Below, piece by piece: positions 25,193 through 37,215 of a stretch of DNA of 64,000 nt. The DNA lies in NCBI GenBank assembly GCA_029207755.1, contig JARCOQ010000002.1:2542001-2606000 (forward strand), given 5' to 3'. Below the pieces are notes generated by a model. The model had not been told where the DNA came from. It made no database searches and saw nothing but the letters and a program-made list of their open reading frames with translations. The first letter of the stretch is position 1; each line of letters begins with the position of its first letter. This stretch comes from Chamaea fasciata (lineage: Eukaryota > Chordata > Aves > Passeriformes > Sylviidae). Made by a program: the position numbers and the translations under genes.

Positions 25193-27995
25193 AGAAGTAC
25201 CAGAATCCAGACCAGATCTTGCCATTCATCAGGATTTCCCACTCTTCTTGCACTTGAAGCTCCTGTAGGAAAGAAGATGTAAAATCACTGATTTAGGTGG
25301 TAGCACCCATGTGTGTGCACCCTGGAGCAGAGCTGGATTTCCACACCTCAGAGGCCATGCAGTTGTTTGACATCTCAGTAGCTTTGTGGCAAATTATGTT
25401 ATTTTTCTTCATTCCCATCTATTTTTTTGAGGATCTGGGGCGGGAGGGGGGGGGGGTGGTTCCTTACTGTAGGTGCTCCAAACTTTTCAGTGAAGAGTTT
25501 GCGGCTCTGGAATCATCCTAACATTTGTTTTCCACCATGTCAAGAGCTTTTGACCTGTAGGGTAAACCCGGCCCCTTGACTTGTCCCTGCTTCCCATTTC
25601 TGCCGGATGTTCCATGGGAGATGGGGCAAGGGCAGTGTTTGCTGGGAGCTGGAGGTGTTAGCTGATAGTGCAGTAATTTCTGAATGATGATGATTATTGG
25701 AGCACTGGAGGAATGCCCCTCTTTCAAACTGAAAGGAGTAAAATAATTTAAAAAATAAGTTGTGAGCTCTTCTAAGTTGTTCAGGCTTGCAGAGAATCAC
25801 AAAGCCTGTTCCACAAGTGGCAGAAATAAGTGATTTTTATTTTCTCTAGACTGACATACCAACTACAGGTTGCCCCCAAATGTCCTGTGGCTTCTTGCCC
25901 TCAAAGCAGTGCCATCCAAAAATATGCTAAAATATGGTTTGTTCTATTAGCTTTGGGTTTGTAGCGGTTCAGTTCTGCTGTTCTTTACCCCAGCCCATGA
26001 AAAAGGAATTTTTAAGAGATTTTTGATCATAGTCAGGTTGCTCTGTGCATGGTGTCCATAGCAGGCTCACTTGCCACCCAAAGAGGTGAGTCTTGGTGAA
26101 TATGGAACTTCCATAGCTGAGGGTTCGTTCTTGAGTATTCTTTCTTTGGTTTTTGGGGTTTTTTCTCCCTCCCAGAAGCAGTGATGCTGCAATGATTTGA
26201 GAGCTTGGAGCTCTGTAGGTCTAACTTGCTTTCTGGAGAAAAGAACTGAATCCTGAGCTCAGGGGAGAGAACTGTTTCTGTTTTGAAGCCATTTTGGAAA
26301 AATGTAGAATTTCCAATGTAATGAAATGGGAAGCTTACCTGACTTAAATAAGTAAATAATTTACCCTGGAAAGACTCTTCAATGGTCCCGAAACTGACTG
26401 GATTTTTAGGTGGCCATAGGAACGAGAGTAATTTACTCTTTACATATAAAATTCTTCTTCACACATCCCTTCAATATATTTGATGTGGGGTTGCTTGGTT
26501 GGTTTTTTTTTTTATATATAAACTAATCAGGATGAAAGATGTTTTCTGAGGTAAAGAAGTGAGTGCTCTTACGATGAGTAAGAAGAGGAAGAATGTTTGT
26601 TTGGTTGTTTTTGTATGTTTTTGAACAGTATTTCATGTGGGTTTTGTTTTACGATGGGAAAATACTTTGTGGTAGATTTTCATGTAATTTGGAGTTACTG
26701 CTTTTTAAATTTTTCTTTTGTTGTTGTTTTGCAGTGTACTCCTTTCCCATAAAAAGCAAACTGAAAATGATAATTTCTCTGAGGCAGCAGGATTGAACAA
26801 TGTACTGGTTTTTCCCAGATGGACGCAGGGTGCAAATAAGCAGCTTTTTTGAGGAGAAGAACATGTTCTTTGTAGTGGATAAACTTATTTATTGTTAGTA
26901 TCTGAAGCTGTCACAGTCAGTCTATGGACTGAGCATGATAATAGCTGCCTCAAAGGTTATCTCCTTGTGCATTCCAACATTTGCACAGAGGGTGGGGTGT
27001 GTGTGGGGGGATTAGATTTCGTTTTGGTTTGGCTTTTTTGTTTTCTGCATTGTTTGTTTGGTTTTTTGGTTTGGTGGTTTGTGGGGTTTTTTTGGTTGTT
27101 TTTGTGGGGGGGCTTTTGCAGTGAGGTTTTTGGGTGTTTTTTAATGTTTTCATATGACTTTAAGCAGAAAAAACAGGTCGTTCATCCGGTCTCCCTCCTG
27201 TTCAGTGCTGTGCCAGGAGCTCCTTCTGGGGTTGCCCATCCTCAGCTCTTTTGAGTTTCCATGGCCAAATTTCCTGCTGGGCAGGAGGGGACACTGGCAG
27301 AGCCATTCAGGTGCTGTTGGCACCCAGGTAAATAAAATGGAAATTATTTAATCCAACTCAGTGCTGATCCTCAAGCCTGGACAACAAAAATCACTCCTGT
27401 GTCCTTCCTAAAGTTTCCTTAACAGAACAGAGAATACAACTTTGACACGTTAATTAGTTGCCATGCTTTCTTTTTCTCCGAGTTAACCTTGCCTTTGGTG
27501 ACTTGATTGAAATTGCTGATAATTGCAGGGCTGTTAGGGGTCTGTTTGTGCAGAGTGGACTCGAAGGGGCTTTGCTATCCAAGAATGGAGCAGGAAAATG
27601 GTTCCCATCACCTGGGAGCTGCTGGGTGGTTGTGCTTGTCCAACACTGCTCCCCTTAAAAAAAAAAAAAGGGGGCAACCAAGCAGAAAAAAAAGCAAAGA
27701 CAAACCCAACAGAATACCACAAGAAGTTACTTTTGAGGAAACCAGTTCTTCCACATTGGAAAAGAAATGGGACAGTGAGAGTGGGCTGAGACGAAATTAG
27801 CATAGGGAATGTTTCTTTGCTTATTTCCTGCATTATGTTACAATGTGCTGTGCTCAGTTACCGACTTTCAGGAGGATCAACACATTTTTAAATTTTTTTA
27901 AAATGACTGCTGAATAATGTACTGTACTCCTGCAGGAAAAGAGTAAGAGTTGGGATTGTTTGAAACTTTCTGGCTAAGTAAAACCAAAAAATTGC

Positions 27996-28129
27996 ACAGG
28001 TTAACTTAAAACTGGTACAGCTTCCTGCATCTCAGGGGTTTTTGTGTAGGTGTTTAACATTGTGCTGTATTTAATATTTTCCTTTTTGGGGGTAAGACAC
28101 AGAACCTCCCCAAATTTATTTTTTTCCCT
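27996..28129 (+). repeat. Dispersed direct repeat, copy 1
   Basis: This is the first copy of a ~134-bp element that starts ACAGGTTAACTTAAAACTGG and runs to TTTATTTTTTTCCCT. It matches copy 2 at 29118-29251 with only about five substitutions by eye. Weaker similarity continues past the end: AAGCC...GCTTTCC...AATGTT and GTTTCAACTTTTCTCC occur about 28131-28190 and again about 29306-29360. I do not recognise it as a named transposon. Confidence 0.9.
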
Positions 28130-29117
28130 GAAGCCAACAATGCTTTCCTCTAAATGTTATCATGACACTTCGTTTCAACTTTTCTCCACTACTTCAGGCA
28201 AAGGCCGGAATTTCTGTGTAGTTTTGGTTGCCCTTTTCTCAGCCAAGGTCTCTATTTTCAGAAAATAATGTCATTAAAGGATGACTCAGTCCTTTTGTGT
28301 GCTCAGACATTTGTATTCGAGTGTTACAGAAAAGCCCACTTGAATGCTCTGATTTGTAGTTATTTTAAACCAGGACATTACAGATACTGTTTAGTCTGAT
28401 CAAACATGAACTTCTGTTTTGAGAAATGTTGTGTTCTTTCTGCTGTGATAATTCACTGTGGGGAGGCATGGGGGCCTCTCTCTCAAATCTGTGTTACAAA
28501 ATAGCATCTACCATTCAAACAAAACTTTTTATGGGCAGAGATGAGTCATTCTCACAGATTCCTATTATGCCTTTCACAATGGAAATGGTCCTTCTCAGTA
28601 CTACCACTTTTCAGCTAATAAAGGGAGCAGTAAAAATACTTTCCTGAACTTGTCTGTTACAAAAAAAAAAAGTGCCATTACCTCACTTTGAGGAACATTA
28701 AACTTCTTTTTTTTTTTTTTTTTCCCCCTCTTCAGGTGACCTACTTTGTGGGGTAGATATTTCTGAGAGCTCTTCCTTTTTCCACAGCTAATCTGCCTTT
28801 ATTTTGTAACTCTCAGTTTATTTGTCATTTAATGCATCCTAAATAATTTGAATGCTACCTAAATCTTCAATTTTAAGTTAGTGCTGTATTTTGTGATCGT
28901 AAACCAGAAACACTTGCGTGGATTTTAGGCGGTTTCTGTGACATGGGTTTGTTTGATCCCTCCTTGGATCACACAATGTGCACACACACCCCAGAATTGC
29001 TGTCATGATTGAATTAACATTATTTCAGTAAGTGGCTGCTAAGTGTAGCCTGGAAATAAGTAACAGAAATGGTGTTCCTGCAGTGGAGTGAGGATGCCTT
29101 CCCTGCTGATGGAGGAG
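28130..29117 (+). other. EPHA3: Spacer between the direct repeats
   Basis: Intron sequence between the two copies. It contains a poly(A) tract (about 28661-28672), a poly(T) tract (about 28708-28725) and a short CA tract near 28978-28989. No exon was recognised. Confidence 0.6.
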
Positions 29118-29251
29118 ACAGGTTAACTTAAAACTGGTACAGCTTCCTGCATCTCAGGGGTTTTTGTATAGGTGTTTAACATTGTGCTGTATTTAATATT
29201 TTCCTTTCTGGGTGTAAGACACAGAACCTCCCCGAATTTATTTTTTTCCCT
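29118..29251 (+). repeat. Dispersed direct repeat, copy 2
   Basis: Second copy, offset from copy 1 by 1,122 bp in the same orientation. It differs at a few sites (for example GTGTAGG to GTATAGG, and CCCAAATTT to CCCGAATTT). It is followed by an expanded T/C-rich tract (29252-29300) that copy 1 lacks, and similarity to copy 1 then resumes weakly. Confidence 0.9.
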
Positions 29252-29996
29252 AATTTTTTTTCCCTATTTTTTTTCCCTTTCCTTTGATTTTTTGTTTCTT
29301 AGCCAGTGAAAGCCAGTGGAAAAGCTTTCCGCTGAATGTTCTTTGTTTCAACTTTTCTCCGCTGCTGATGCTGATGGAGCAGACAGGGCCCTTAGGGTAC
29401 AGGCTCGAGGAGCAGAACGTCTTGGTCGGGGCCGAGGAATCACAGAAGGTGTCTGGGAAAGTGCTTTTATGTCGGAACAAAAGGCCTTGCACAGGTATTC
29501 GGGGCACCCTCTGCTTTCTCATGCTTGGCTGGAAAGGGAGTTCTCTCATCATAATTTAAAGGAGCCACTCCGTGACCTGCGTGCAGGCACCGACGCTGCC
29601 GAGTGCAGCTACCGGGCTTCCTGATTTAACCTTAAATCACCTGCGGGGCAGCATTGGCTCTGCTGCGCTTGCTGCTGAGATGGACAATTTCACCGGCATG
29701 GTCGAATGGTTGGTGCCAGACACGGGGTGCTCTCCTGAGAATCACAGCGCGGTGCCTGTAAATTATGCAGCAAAGCAGCAGCGCTGGATGTGCTGCCGCT
29801 CCTTGCTGCGGTGTATTGAGTGATCCCCCTCTGCTCTGGGAGGGGAAGCAGGCTGGAAAGACAGCAGTTATGCGTCCTTAGATGTCTCTTCACCGAAGTG
29901 ATCATCTTTTGTTTGGTGAGTTGATGATGTGGCACAGGAATCCAGTTTTGCCAAGGAAAAGTTCTGAGTGTTTCTGTGTTGTTCTGAGTGTGCTGT

Positions 29997-30236
29997 TCCT
30001 CCCACACTTCAGGACTTTGCCTTGCTGAACCTCTTGCAGTTCCTCTGAGCCCCTTTCTCCAGCCTGTCCAGGTCCCCCTGAGCAGCGGCACGACCCTCTG
30101 GCATATTGGCCACCCCTCCCAGCTTTGTGTCGCCAGCAGACTGCTCAGGGTGTCTCAGCCCCATCACCCGGACCATGGGTGAGGATGTTGAACAGGACTG
30201 GGCTCTTGGGGTGCCTCCAGGAGCCAGATTTTGTGA
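29997..30236 (-). mobile_element. CR1 LINE fragment covering part of the reverse transcriptase, antisense
   Basis: On the minus strand the sequence reads, with breaks, like the end of the CR1 reverse transcriptase. It has a GVPQ-GSVLGP-like entry (decayed) and a CTGTTCAACATC stretch equal to LFNI. Then comes a degraded FADDTKL box (GDTKLGG is still readable), then VANMPEGRAA, GDLDRLEKGAQ and KRFSKAKS. In intact elements these positions form the conserved RT palm motif and the downstream RDLDRLE region. Frameshifts and substitutions show it is dead. Similarity may extend to about 30360 but is not clear there. The orientation is opposite to EPHA3 transcription, as is common for retained intronic LINEs. 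Confidence 0.85.
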
Positions 30237-31234
30237 TCACAACCTTCTGAACTTGGCTGTGGAGTTTCAGTTCATCTCCCTGTCTGCTCAGCTTGTCTGT
30301 GTTTTAGCAGATTCTCTGTCAGCATGTTATGGGAGAAAGTGGTGAAACTGTGCTGACTCTTCTTCCTAATGGTTTTGTCATCCTTTGTGTGCTTGGAAGT
30401 AAATTCCCAGGATTCCTTTTTCAGGTATCTTCACAGGGATGGAGGCAGAGCAGACTCTGGTTCCTCAGGATTTCCCTGCTCCCCATCCCTCTCTTCCTGT
30501 CCCAGCCTTGGAGCTGGCATTAACACTTCATGATTGTTGATCACAGCAGCCACTGCTGTTTCTGTACCTGAGGCTGTTTGTTTGGGTGGCTTGTTTCCCT
30601 TTGCTCTGTTTTTAGTGTGTTTTTGCCACCCAAAATTTTTTGGTATTTTTGGTATTTTTAGTTCGTTTTTGACATGCAGATGGATTTTTTTTTCCTGGTA
30701 TCAGCTCCCAGTACGGGCACTTTAAAGCTGCTGCAGGGAGCAGAAGAGAAGGAGTAGGACAGAGCAGAATCAGCAATTAAGCTATTGTCGGGCCACGACT
30801 TCCCTTTCTGTGCAAGTTCGGTCTTCTGTGTGGTGCTTAGAGGTCAGATGCACATTTCTGTACTCTTCGCAAGAAAAAGACATCAGAGAGGGTATTTCAG
30901 CCAAGTATTTTGTTTGTGCTGTTTTAATTTGCCCTACCCAGACAGTAGTTGTTTCTTAAGGGCGGTGGATTTTAATTTGTGCTTTAGAACATCGTATTGG
31001 ACCATCTTGAGAAAGACAAGCTCGTATCCAAAATGTCCCATCTTGAATGTTGCAAATTGTCACTCTTACTTAAATTGTCGTGCTCTGCCTGTGGAGGAAT
31101 CCAGTGTGCTGTCGTCAGGCTGCAGCTTGGCTCCGGCATGATGATGTTGCCTCTATATCCTGTCACCTTCACAGCCTTCTGATTTAATTAGGAGTTGCCT
31201 TCCTAGCTTCTGGAAAGCTGCAGGAATTTTCCCC

Positions 31235-31262
31235 TCTTTCTCTCTCTCTCTCTGTCTTTCTC
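31235..31262. repeat. (TC)n pyrimidine tract
   Basis: Mostly CT dinucleotides with a single G interruption, inside a pyrimidine-rich stretch. Confidence 0.85.
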
Positions 31263-34200
31263 TTTGTTTGGCCTCTGCTATATCTACTTGCTGATCCAGA
31301 CCTCGATATTTCTGGTTCTTCCCCACATTTCCAAGGAAATAGTTCTGGTACACACCTTAATGTTTACAGTGCCGGCTTTTTCCATTCTTTCTTTGTATCT
31401 ACGTCTCTCACTTGATTGAATTTCTTTCTTTCCTTGACTCAGTTGTCCACAATAGTTTCTGAATCATAACCACTTTTATATTGGATTCTGGGTAATTTTT
31501 TATTCCTTTTTCTGATTGCAGGAGCAGTTTTATTCAGTTCTTGCTTGTCTCACTATCCTCTTATTTCCTGGTCTTGGAAGTCTCACGTCATTTTGTCCCT
31601 ACTTTTCCTCTCCCTCTGATGTATCTGATACTTTAAACTTTTTTTTTTCCTGCTTTATATTTCCCTAAAAGCTGTATTTTTGTTTTCTTTCTACTTGGAA
31701 AAATATCCTTGCCTTTTGAGAACGAGAAATATTTTTTATAGAGGTCAAAACTGCTTAAATTAAAGACAGAAATTATAATACAAAATAAGTATATGTTGTA
31801 TATAGAGTATTGCCTTTATAACAAAAAGTTGTGTCTTATTATTAAAAAAAATTAGTTCTTATATTTTTAACTTCTTGGACTCTGCCCACATAATTGTATT
31901 TAGCAGAAGTTCTAAGTCTAAGCAATTTCTTCTAAAGCTGTGGTATCAGTAGGCATTTAAATAGTATTTTATTATTTTCTTTCCCAAATCCCTGTATATA
32001 GTGAATGAAATGTTGAATGTGTTTAAATTATATCTAGGCATGTGAAATGTGATTTTTCAGGTTTTTCACTGACTTTTTGTATTCAATTTAAGTAAATAAT
32101 TGCTGTCTTATCAATAATGGCAAAAAATGATTTTTTTTATTGGAAACGTTCTTATTTATGGAGTGCAGTGTAATTACAGTAGACACAATTTCTCATTTAG
32201 CAGCAAATAATATTGCATCTAAAATTAGCAGACTGGAATATTCCAGAACGTTTAATGCATAAATTATAAAACTCCTGGGCATAGAGTGTGTATTTAGCAT
32301 CACCTGCATGAAATACTCGAGTGAGTTCAAAGGTATGTTATGGGTTTTTTAGTTTGTTTGGGTTTTGGTGTGTTTGTTTTCCCTGACAATTGAAACGGAA
32401 ACAAATTTGCAATTTCGGTATGTTTGGGGGACAAATTGCTGCTTTCATGACAGAAATGTTAGTCTTTGCACTTGGAATTCTGGTATATGGAATATGAGGC
32501 TTGGTGGTGTCAAAGATAACGTTCATTTAATGGTTTATTTGTTTGCCTCACTCCTTTGCTTTTGGATGCAGCACCACTGAGGTTTATCAGCAATAGTTTT
32601 GTTCAGCATCTTTTCAAAAATGGAACTTCCCTTGTTAGGGTTGTCAGCTTCCCATGTTCTCCATCTCTTTTTCTGCTGCTCTAAGTGGCCTGTGGGTTCA
32701 GTTCAAGCTGGAGTTCTCATCTCCCAAAACATTCTCAGTTGGGATGTTGGCTCTGGGACATGAGAGTATGAAACAACTCTGCAATGCACTTCTGCACTTC
32801 ATTGCCTATCAGTGAATCTGTGTTACTGGCTGTGTTTCATGGGCTATAAATCAGCAGTGACACTCGATTTTCCCCGTTTCCTGTGGCTTGAAGCACATTC
32901 CAAGTGTTTTTTCATGTCCTGGGTTTCTCACTAGGTCCCATCCATCTTCTAGGGGGGAATCCTGATTGCAGCAATGGGGAGGATTCCTGACAGCTCAGGT
33001 TCTTTGTGGGCTTTGAACTTCACTGTCACAACGTGGGCCCTGAAGCTGAAGATCTGGAAGTGTGTTGCATACACATGGGTGGCTTTTCTAACCAAGTATA
33101 TTAAAATGGAAATTTTATCTCTGGTTTGTGGGACTTCAGAGACTTAATTCACCCAGAAAGGCTGTGACAGCCTTGTCTCAGAGTCTTGAAATTGAGTCTT
33201 TATCAGAGACATAAATAATTTGACACAGTCCCTGACCTTGGGGCAGGAACAGACCAGAGATAGGGTGAAGGTTGGTTTGTCTGTGCTCCTTTGGGTTGTG
33301 ATTCACCCATTCCTGTGGAGATCATTGTCAGGACATCCTGGAAGAAGGACCGTGTGGTTACTTCTGCAAGGCTACCTGGATGGCAAATACAGGGGCTCGT
33401 TGTTTTCTGGTTCTGTGTAAACTTCCACCTCTGGAGCCACAATTCAGCAAAATAAACAGAACACTGGAATCCTTGTCTGATTTTATTTTTTTTTTCTCTC
33501 TCTCTGCAGTCCCAAAAGCAGAGAACCGAGTCAAACACACATTTATTGATGCACATTCCCAGCGGGCTTCCATTTATATTTAGTGTGTTTTGTGTTAAAA
33601 AATAACAAACCTCTCTCCTGTGCAGTTGTTTTGATTTTGAGCTTTTCACGTGCATGTAATCAGTGTCTCACTGAGAGCAGAGCAAGCTTAACTTTCTGTT
33701 TTTAAACCACAGGACCCTTAGAAGCGAGGCAATTTTGAGTGTTTAAATACAAAACTTGCAGTGCAGTACTATTGAGTGTGTTTATATCCAACACTATGAC
33801 TAAGAAATGAAGTTGAGTAAATAAAAGAAATATATGGAAGTGTTTTTGGCATGAACTCTTTAGGGTAATTCTCTGAACCATGTTTAATCTCTGCATTAAG
33901 CTACTGATACCACTGATAATAATTAGTGTGGTGGATTTCTGGAAGCACTTTGTGCTCCACTGTACCATAGTAAGCTAGAAAATGAAATTTCAGCCTGATA
34001 TTTACGTGCAAGGCCTGATGGAGGAATTAGGTGAGTAGGATTGTAGGTCAGGACTTTCTGTTCCTGTTGATGTCTCTCACCTCCCACGGAGCAAGTGCAC
34101 AGAGACACCTATTTAATGAGATGTGAATTTGAGGTTCTTTGTGAGCCTTCTCTAAAATATGACAATGCCTTTTAATATTGGATGTATCTTATTCCAAGAG

Positions 34201-37149
34201 ACATTTGGCTCTTCCTCGGGCTTTCCATGACCTGTGACTGTTTTTTTTTATTTTTTTCAGGTGTTTGTTTGTGTGTTTGTCAGCTTGTTTTATCTAATGA
34301 GCATCTGTTTACGCAAGATTGCAATTGAATGAACCTGAAAGCTGTAAAAGTATGATTAACTCTTTGGGGTTTTTTATGGTTGGTTGATTTTTTGTTCGTT
34401 TATTTCTAAAGGTAAAACTACAGTTTTGTGGCATACTCTTTCGTAGTTCCCAGTGTGTACAATTTATCAAGTAACAAACAGAATTTTTAGAAAACAATGT
34501 ATCTCCAATTCACTGCTACACGATAGAATTGAAAATCAGCTCATTGCTCCTCAAGAATCTGGTTCAAATCCTGGTTGAGTTACTTCTGTTTATTTATCTC
34601 ATATTAAATTAGAGTTCTTCTTTCATCCCTAGCCTGACACAGGAAAAGGAATTGTTTAATAATGTTTTAGAGCCTCGAGAAATCAAGAGGGTATCAGCCA
34701 GAGGTTGAGAAGATATCTGGACTACCTCCAGAATTCCCAGTCTAATTACTTTCTTCTTGTTCAACTGAAACAAATTTATCTTTAGAAAATATGAAATGCC
34801 AATGAAATATGAGTTCCTGTATTAAACATATTTTTCAATTAGAACAACTGGAAATACGTGTACGGAACTAACTTTTCCTAATTGTAGGGCGAGGCAATTA
34901 ATTTCCATAGAGTTACAGTAAAAAATATAATAATTACCATTTCTCTTTTGACTCAGCAGCTGACAAAAGAATAATCACCTTTTCGGAGGTATTTTTAACT
35001 TACCCTTTTAAGCACAATGCCTCTTGTCTGATTTTAGCATGTGCTTAATTTTCAAGACCCTATACGATAGCTATATTTAAAAAGTAGTACGTGTGCTATT
35101 TTTATTTATTGCCTTTTTTTGGCAGCGTTTCCCAAGCAAGGGATTGGAGGAAACAATATGAATATTATGCTTTTCAGGTATATTCATGATTATTTTTGAC
35201 TTGTCCTCATTAAAGGGGAGGTACGATGGCTGAGACGGGATTTCAGATGCTGTTTTCCTTAAGGTGTGTTGCCTTCTACAGGAATAAAAAGGCAGTCTCA
35301 GGAGGAAAAATGTGTTTTATTGACAACTTAGAAGACTATCATAGTGTAATTTAAATACCTCTAGTGAAGAATGCAGTTTTCAATGAAAGCATGAAGTAAT
35401 GAATGAAAAGGAAGCCTCTACAAGTTATTATTAAGGAATGATTTTAAAGATGGAAATATGGGGATATGTGAGTGTGTAACTGCCCAGCTAAAGGATATAA
35501 AAAGAGAACATTGCCACATGAACAAAGTTAAAGCCAAAACAACCCAAATACCTTTAAATTATGGTAATTACTCTGAGCAGCCTTTTATGGGACTGCTTGT
35601 GGGCTCCAGCTGTCATGGAAGTTGTTTGAGTTTTCAAATTAAATGGTTGCCTCACCTGAAGTTACCAAGCGTTAGCCATGTGCCACTCACCCAAATTAAA
35701 GGTTTCCATTTCCAGATTAGCTCCCCATCTGGCTTCTGCCAGGGATGAGAAGATTTCCGTGGAATCGAGGCCTTTCAGAAGGGGCAGAGTCACAGTTCTT
35801 GCCTCTATGTGCAGGATTTACATCCGGTGTTGAAATCTTAAAGGTTTTGCTGTGTTGGAAGCCAGGGATGCTGGAGTTTTTCCTTAGAATTGGTGACCCT
35901 CTGGAGCTGGAGGGATACTGCTGCATTCAGGGTCACTTTGGTAACGCTGTGGTGGCTTTGCCATCAATCATCAAATCTGCTGCAAAGCTGGAAGTGGGGG
36001 CACAAACTTTACAGCATGTCCACAGGGCAGCTCTTACATTTCCATTGCTCTTTAACTAAAAACCAAACTGTGTTAACCCATAACAGTTGTGCTCAGTTTG
36101 GGGTTAATCTGCTCCTGAGGGGTAAAGTTGTCCCACACAAAATTGGGATTAAGTCTCACCTCTGGACTGGCTGGTGTGGTGGGACTCTTTTCTGGATCCA
36201 GCATTGCTGTTTCTTATCTTTCTACCTTGCCAATTTATCTTTATTCATGACCCGTGCAAGGCAATGGTTGAAGGACACATTGCTCCAGGAGCAGCTGGGG
36301 TAAGGATGCCTGGTTTCCTTTTCTTTTTTTTTTTTTTTCCTGTTCAGTTTTGCACTCTAGAAAACAAGCAAATATTGTTTGGATTAAAGAAGAAGAAGAA
36401 AAAAAAAAAGTCTGCTGTGTAAAATTTGCTCCGAACTCTGTATCCCTTTTTGGTTTAATCATCTAAGAACAAATGAGATTTTCTGTAGGGAAGTAGTTTT
36501 ATATGTATTTGTGTTCCTTGCCCTTGTGCAGTAGTACTGCCAATTATATTTATTAGCCCTAAATATTAAACAGCTGGAAGGATTCCATTGTATATAAATA
36601 AGACATTTGAGACCTGGAAGGATGCCATTTCTAATACAGCCAGCTGGTGCTTTTTACAGTTACTCTCAGCACAACACTACTGAATATCACTGTACATTGA
36701 GCGTTGTGTTAATGACAATAGGAGAACGTGGAGCGGCTTGGGATTTCTCTAGGAAATGCCATTGTGTAAAAACACATTGTTCTGAAAGACGGGCTAGCAG
36801 GGAAATGCTATATTATGCACCTGTTTTGTGCATTTTGATGTAAATACTTTTTTTTTGTTTATGTGTTTTGCTGGCAAACGCAAAACAACAAACTGCAGGG
36901 GCCTTTCAAATGTGAATTTTTAAGTGTTCTTGTGCCACGGATGTTTTTCACTTTCTCTGTTGTGGTGCTGTTTTCCCATTTAAGTAATGCTTTCATTTTT
37001 TAAAAATCCTGCTTGCTGATGCTTCTGAAAGCATTTGCTCATTTTTTTTTCTTTTTTTTTTTAATGAAGGCATCATTGTTATGGTGCAAGAAATAAATAA
37101 AATAGGGACAGAAACCATTGCCCCACTATTAATTTGTTCCGAATCTATT

Positions 37150-37215
37150 TGTTAGAAAACTGAGGCATAAAGTTAGGTAGCCAGCAAACAGTTTGGAGAA
37201 GTGGATTCTTGCCAC
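37150..37215 (+). mobile_element. Possible MIR-type SINE relic
   Basis: GAAAACTGAGGCATAAAG followed by TTAGGTAGCCAGCAAACAG and AGAAGTGGATTC follows, loosely, the order of the MIR/L2 tail motif: AAACTGAGGC, a TTAAGTGAC-like block, an AGCAAG-like block and a GGATTC-like block. The match is partial and very old, so the call is tentative. Confidence 0.35.

Larger units (their letters stand above)
13083..27995 (+). other. EPHA3: EPHA3 intron 2, middle block
   Basis: Long AT-rich intron without a recognised exon. Contents seen: an antisense CR1 relic at about 13934-14345, G/T-rich strand-asymmetric tracts (about 14815-14900 and 26990-27150), two poly(T) tracts around a palindrome (22330-22428), a competing-hairpin inverted repeat (21906-21934), the palindrome AATTATGCATAATT (23130-23143), a TC microsatellite (25175-25192) and an 11-G run (25446-25456). 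A short GC-richer stretch at about 20630-20900 has open frames on both strands, but none resembles a known protein. Confidence 0.65.

Noticed and set aside
35890..36303. 137-codon + strand frame
   Set aside because: Translation rich in Trp, Cys and Leu without a motif, overlapped by other frames. Typical of chance intronic frames.
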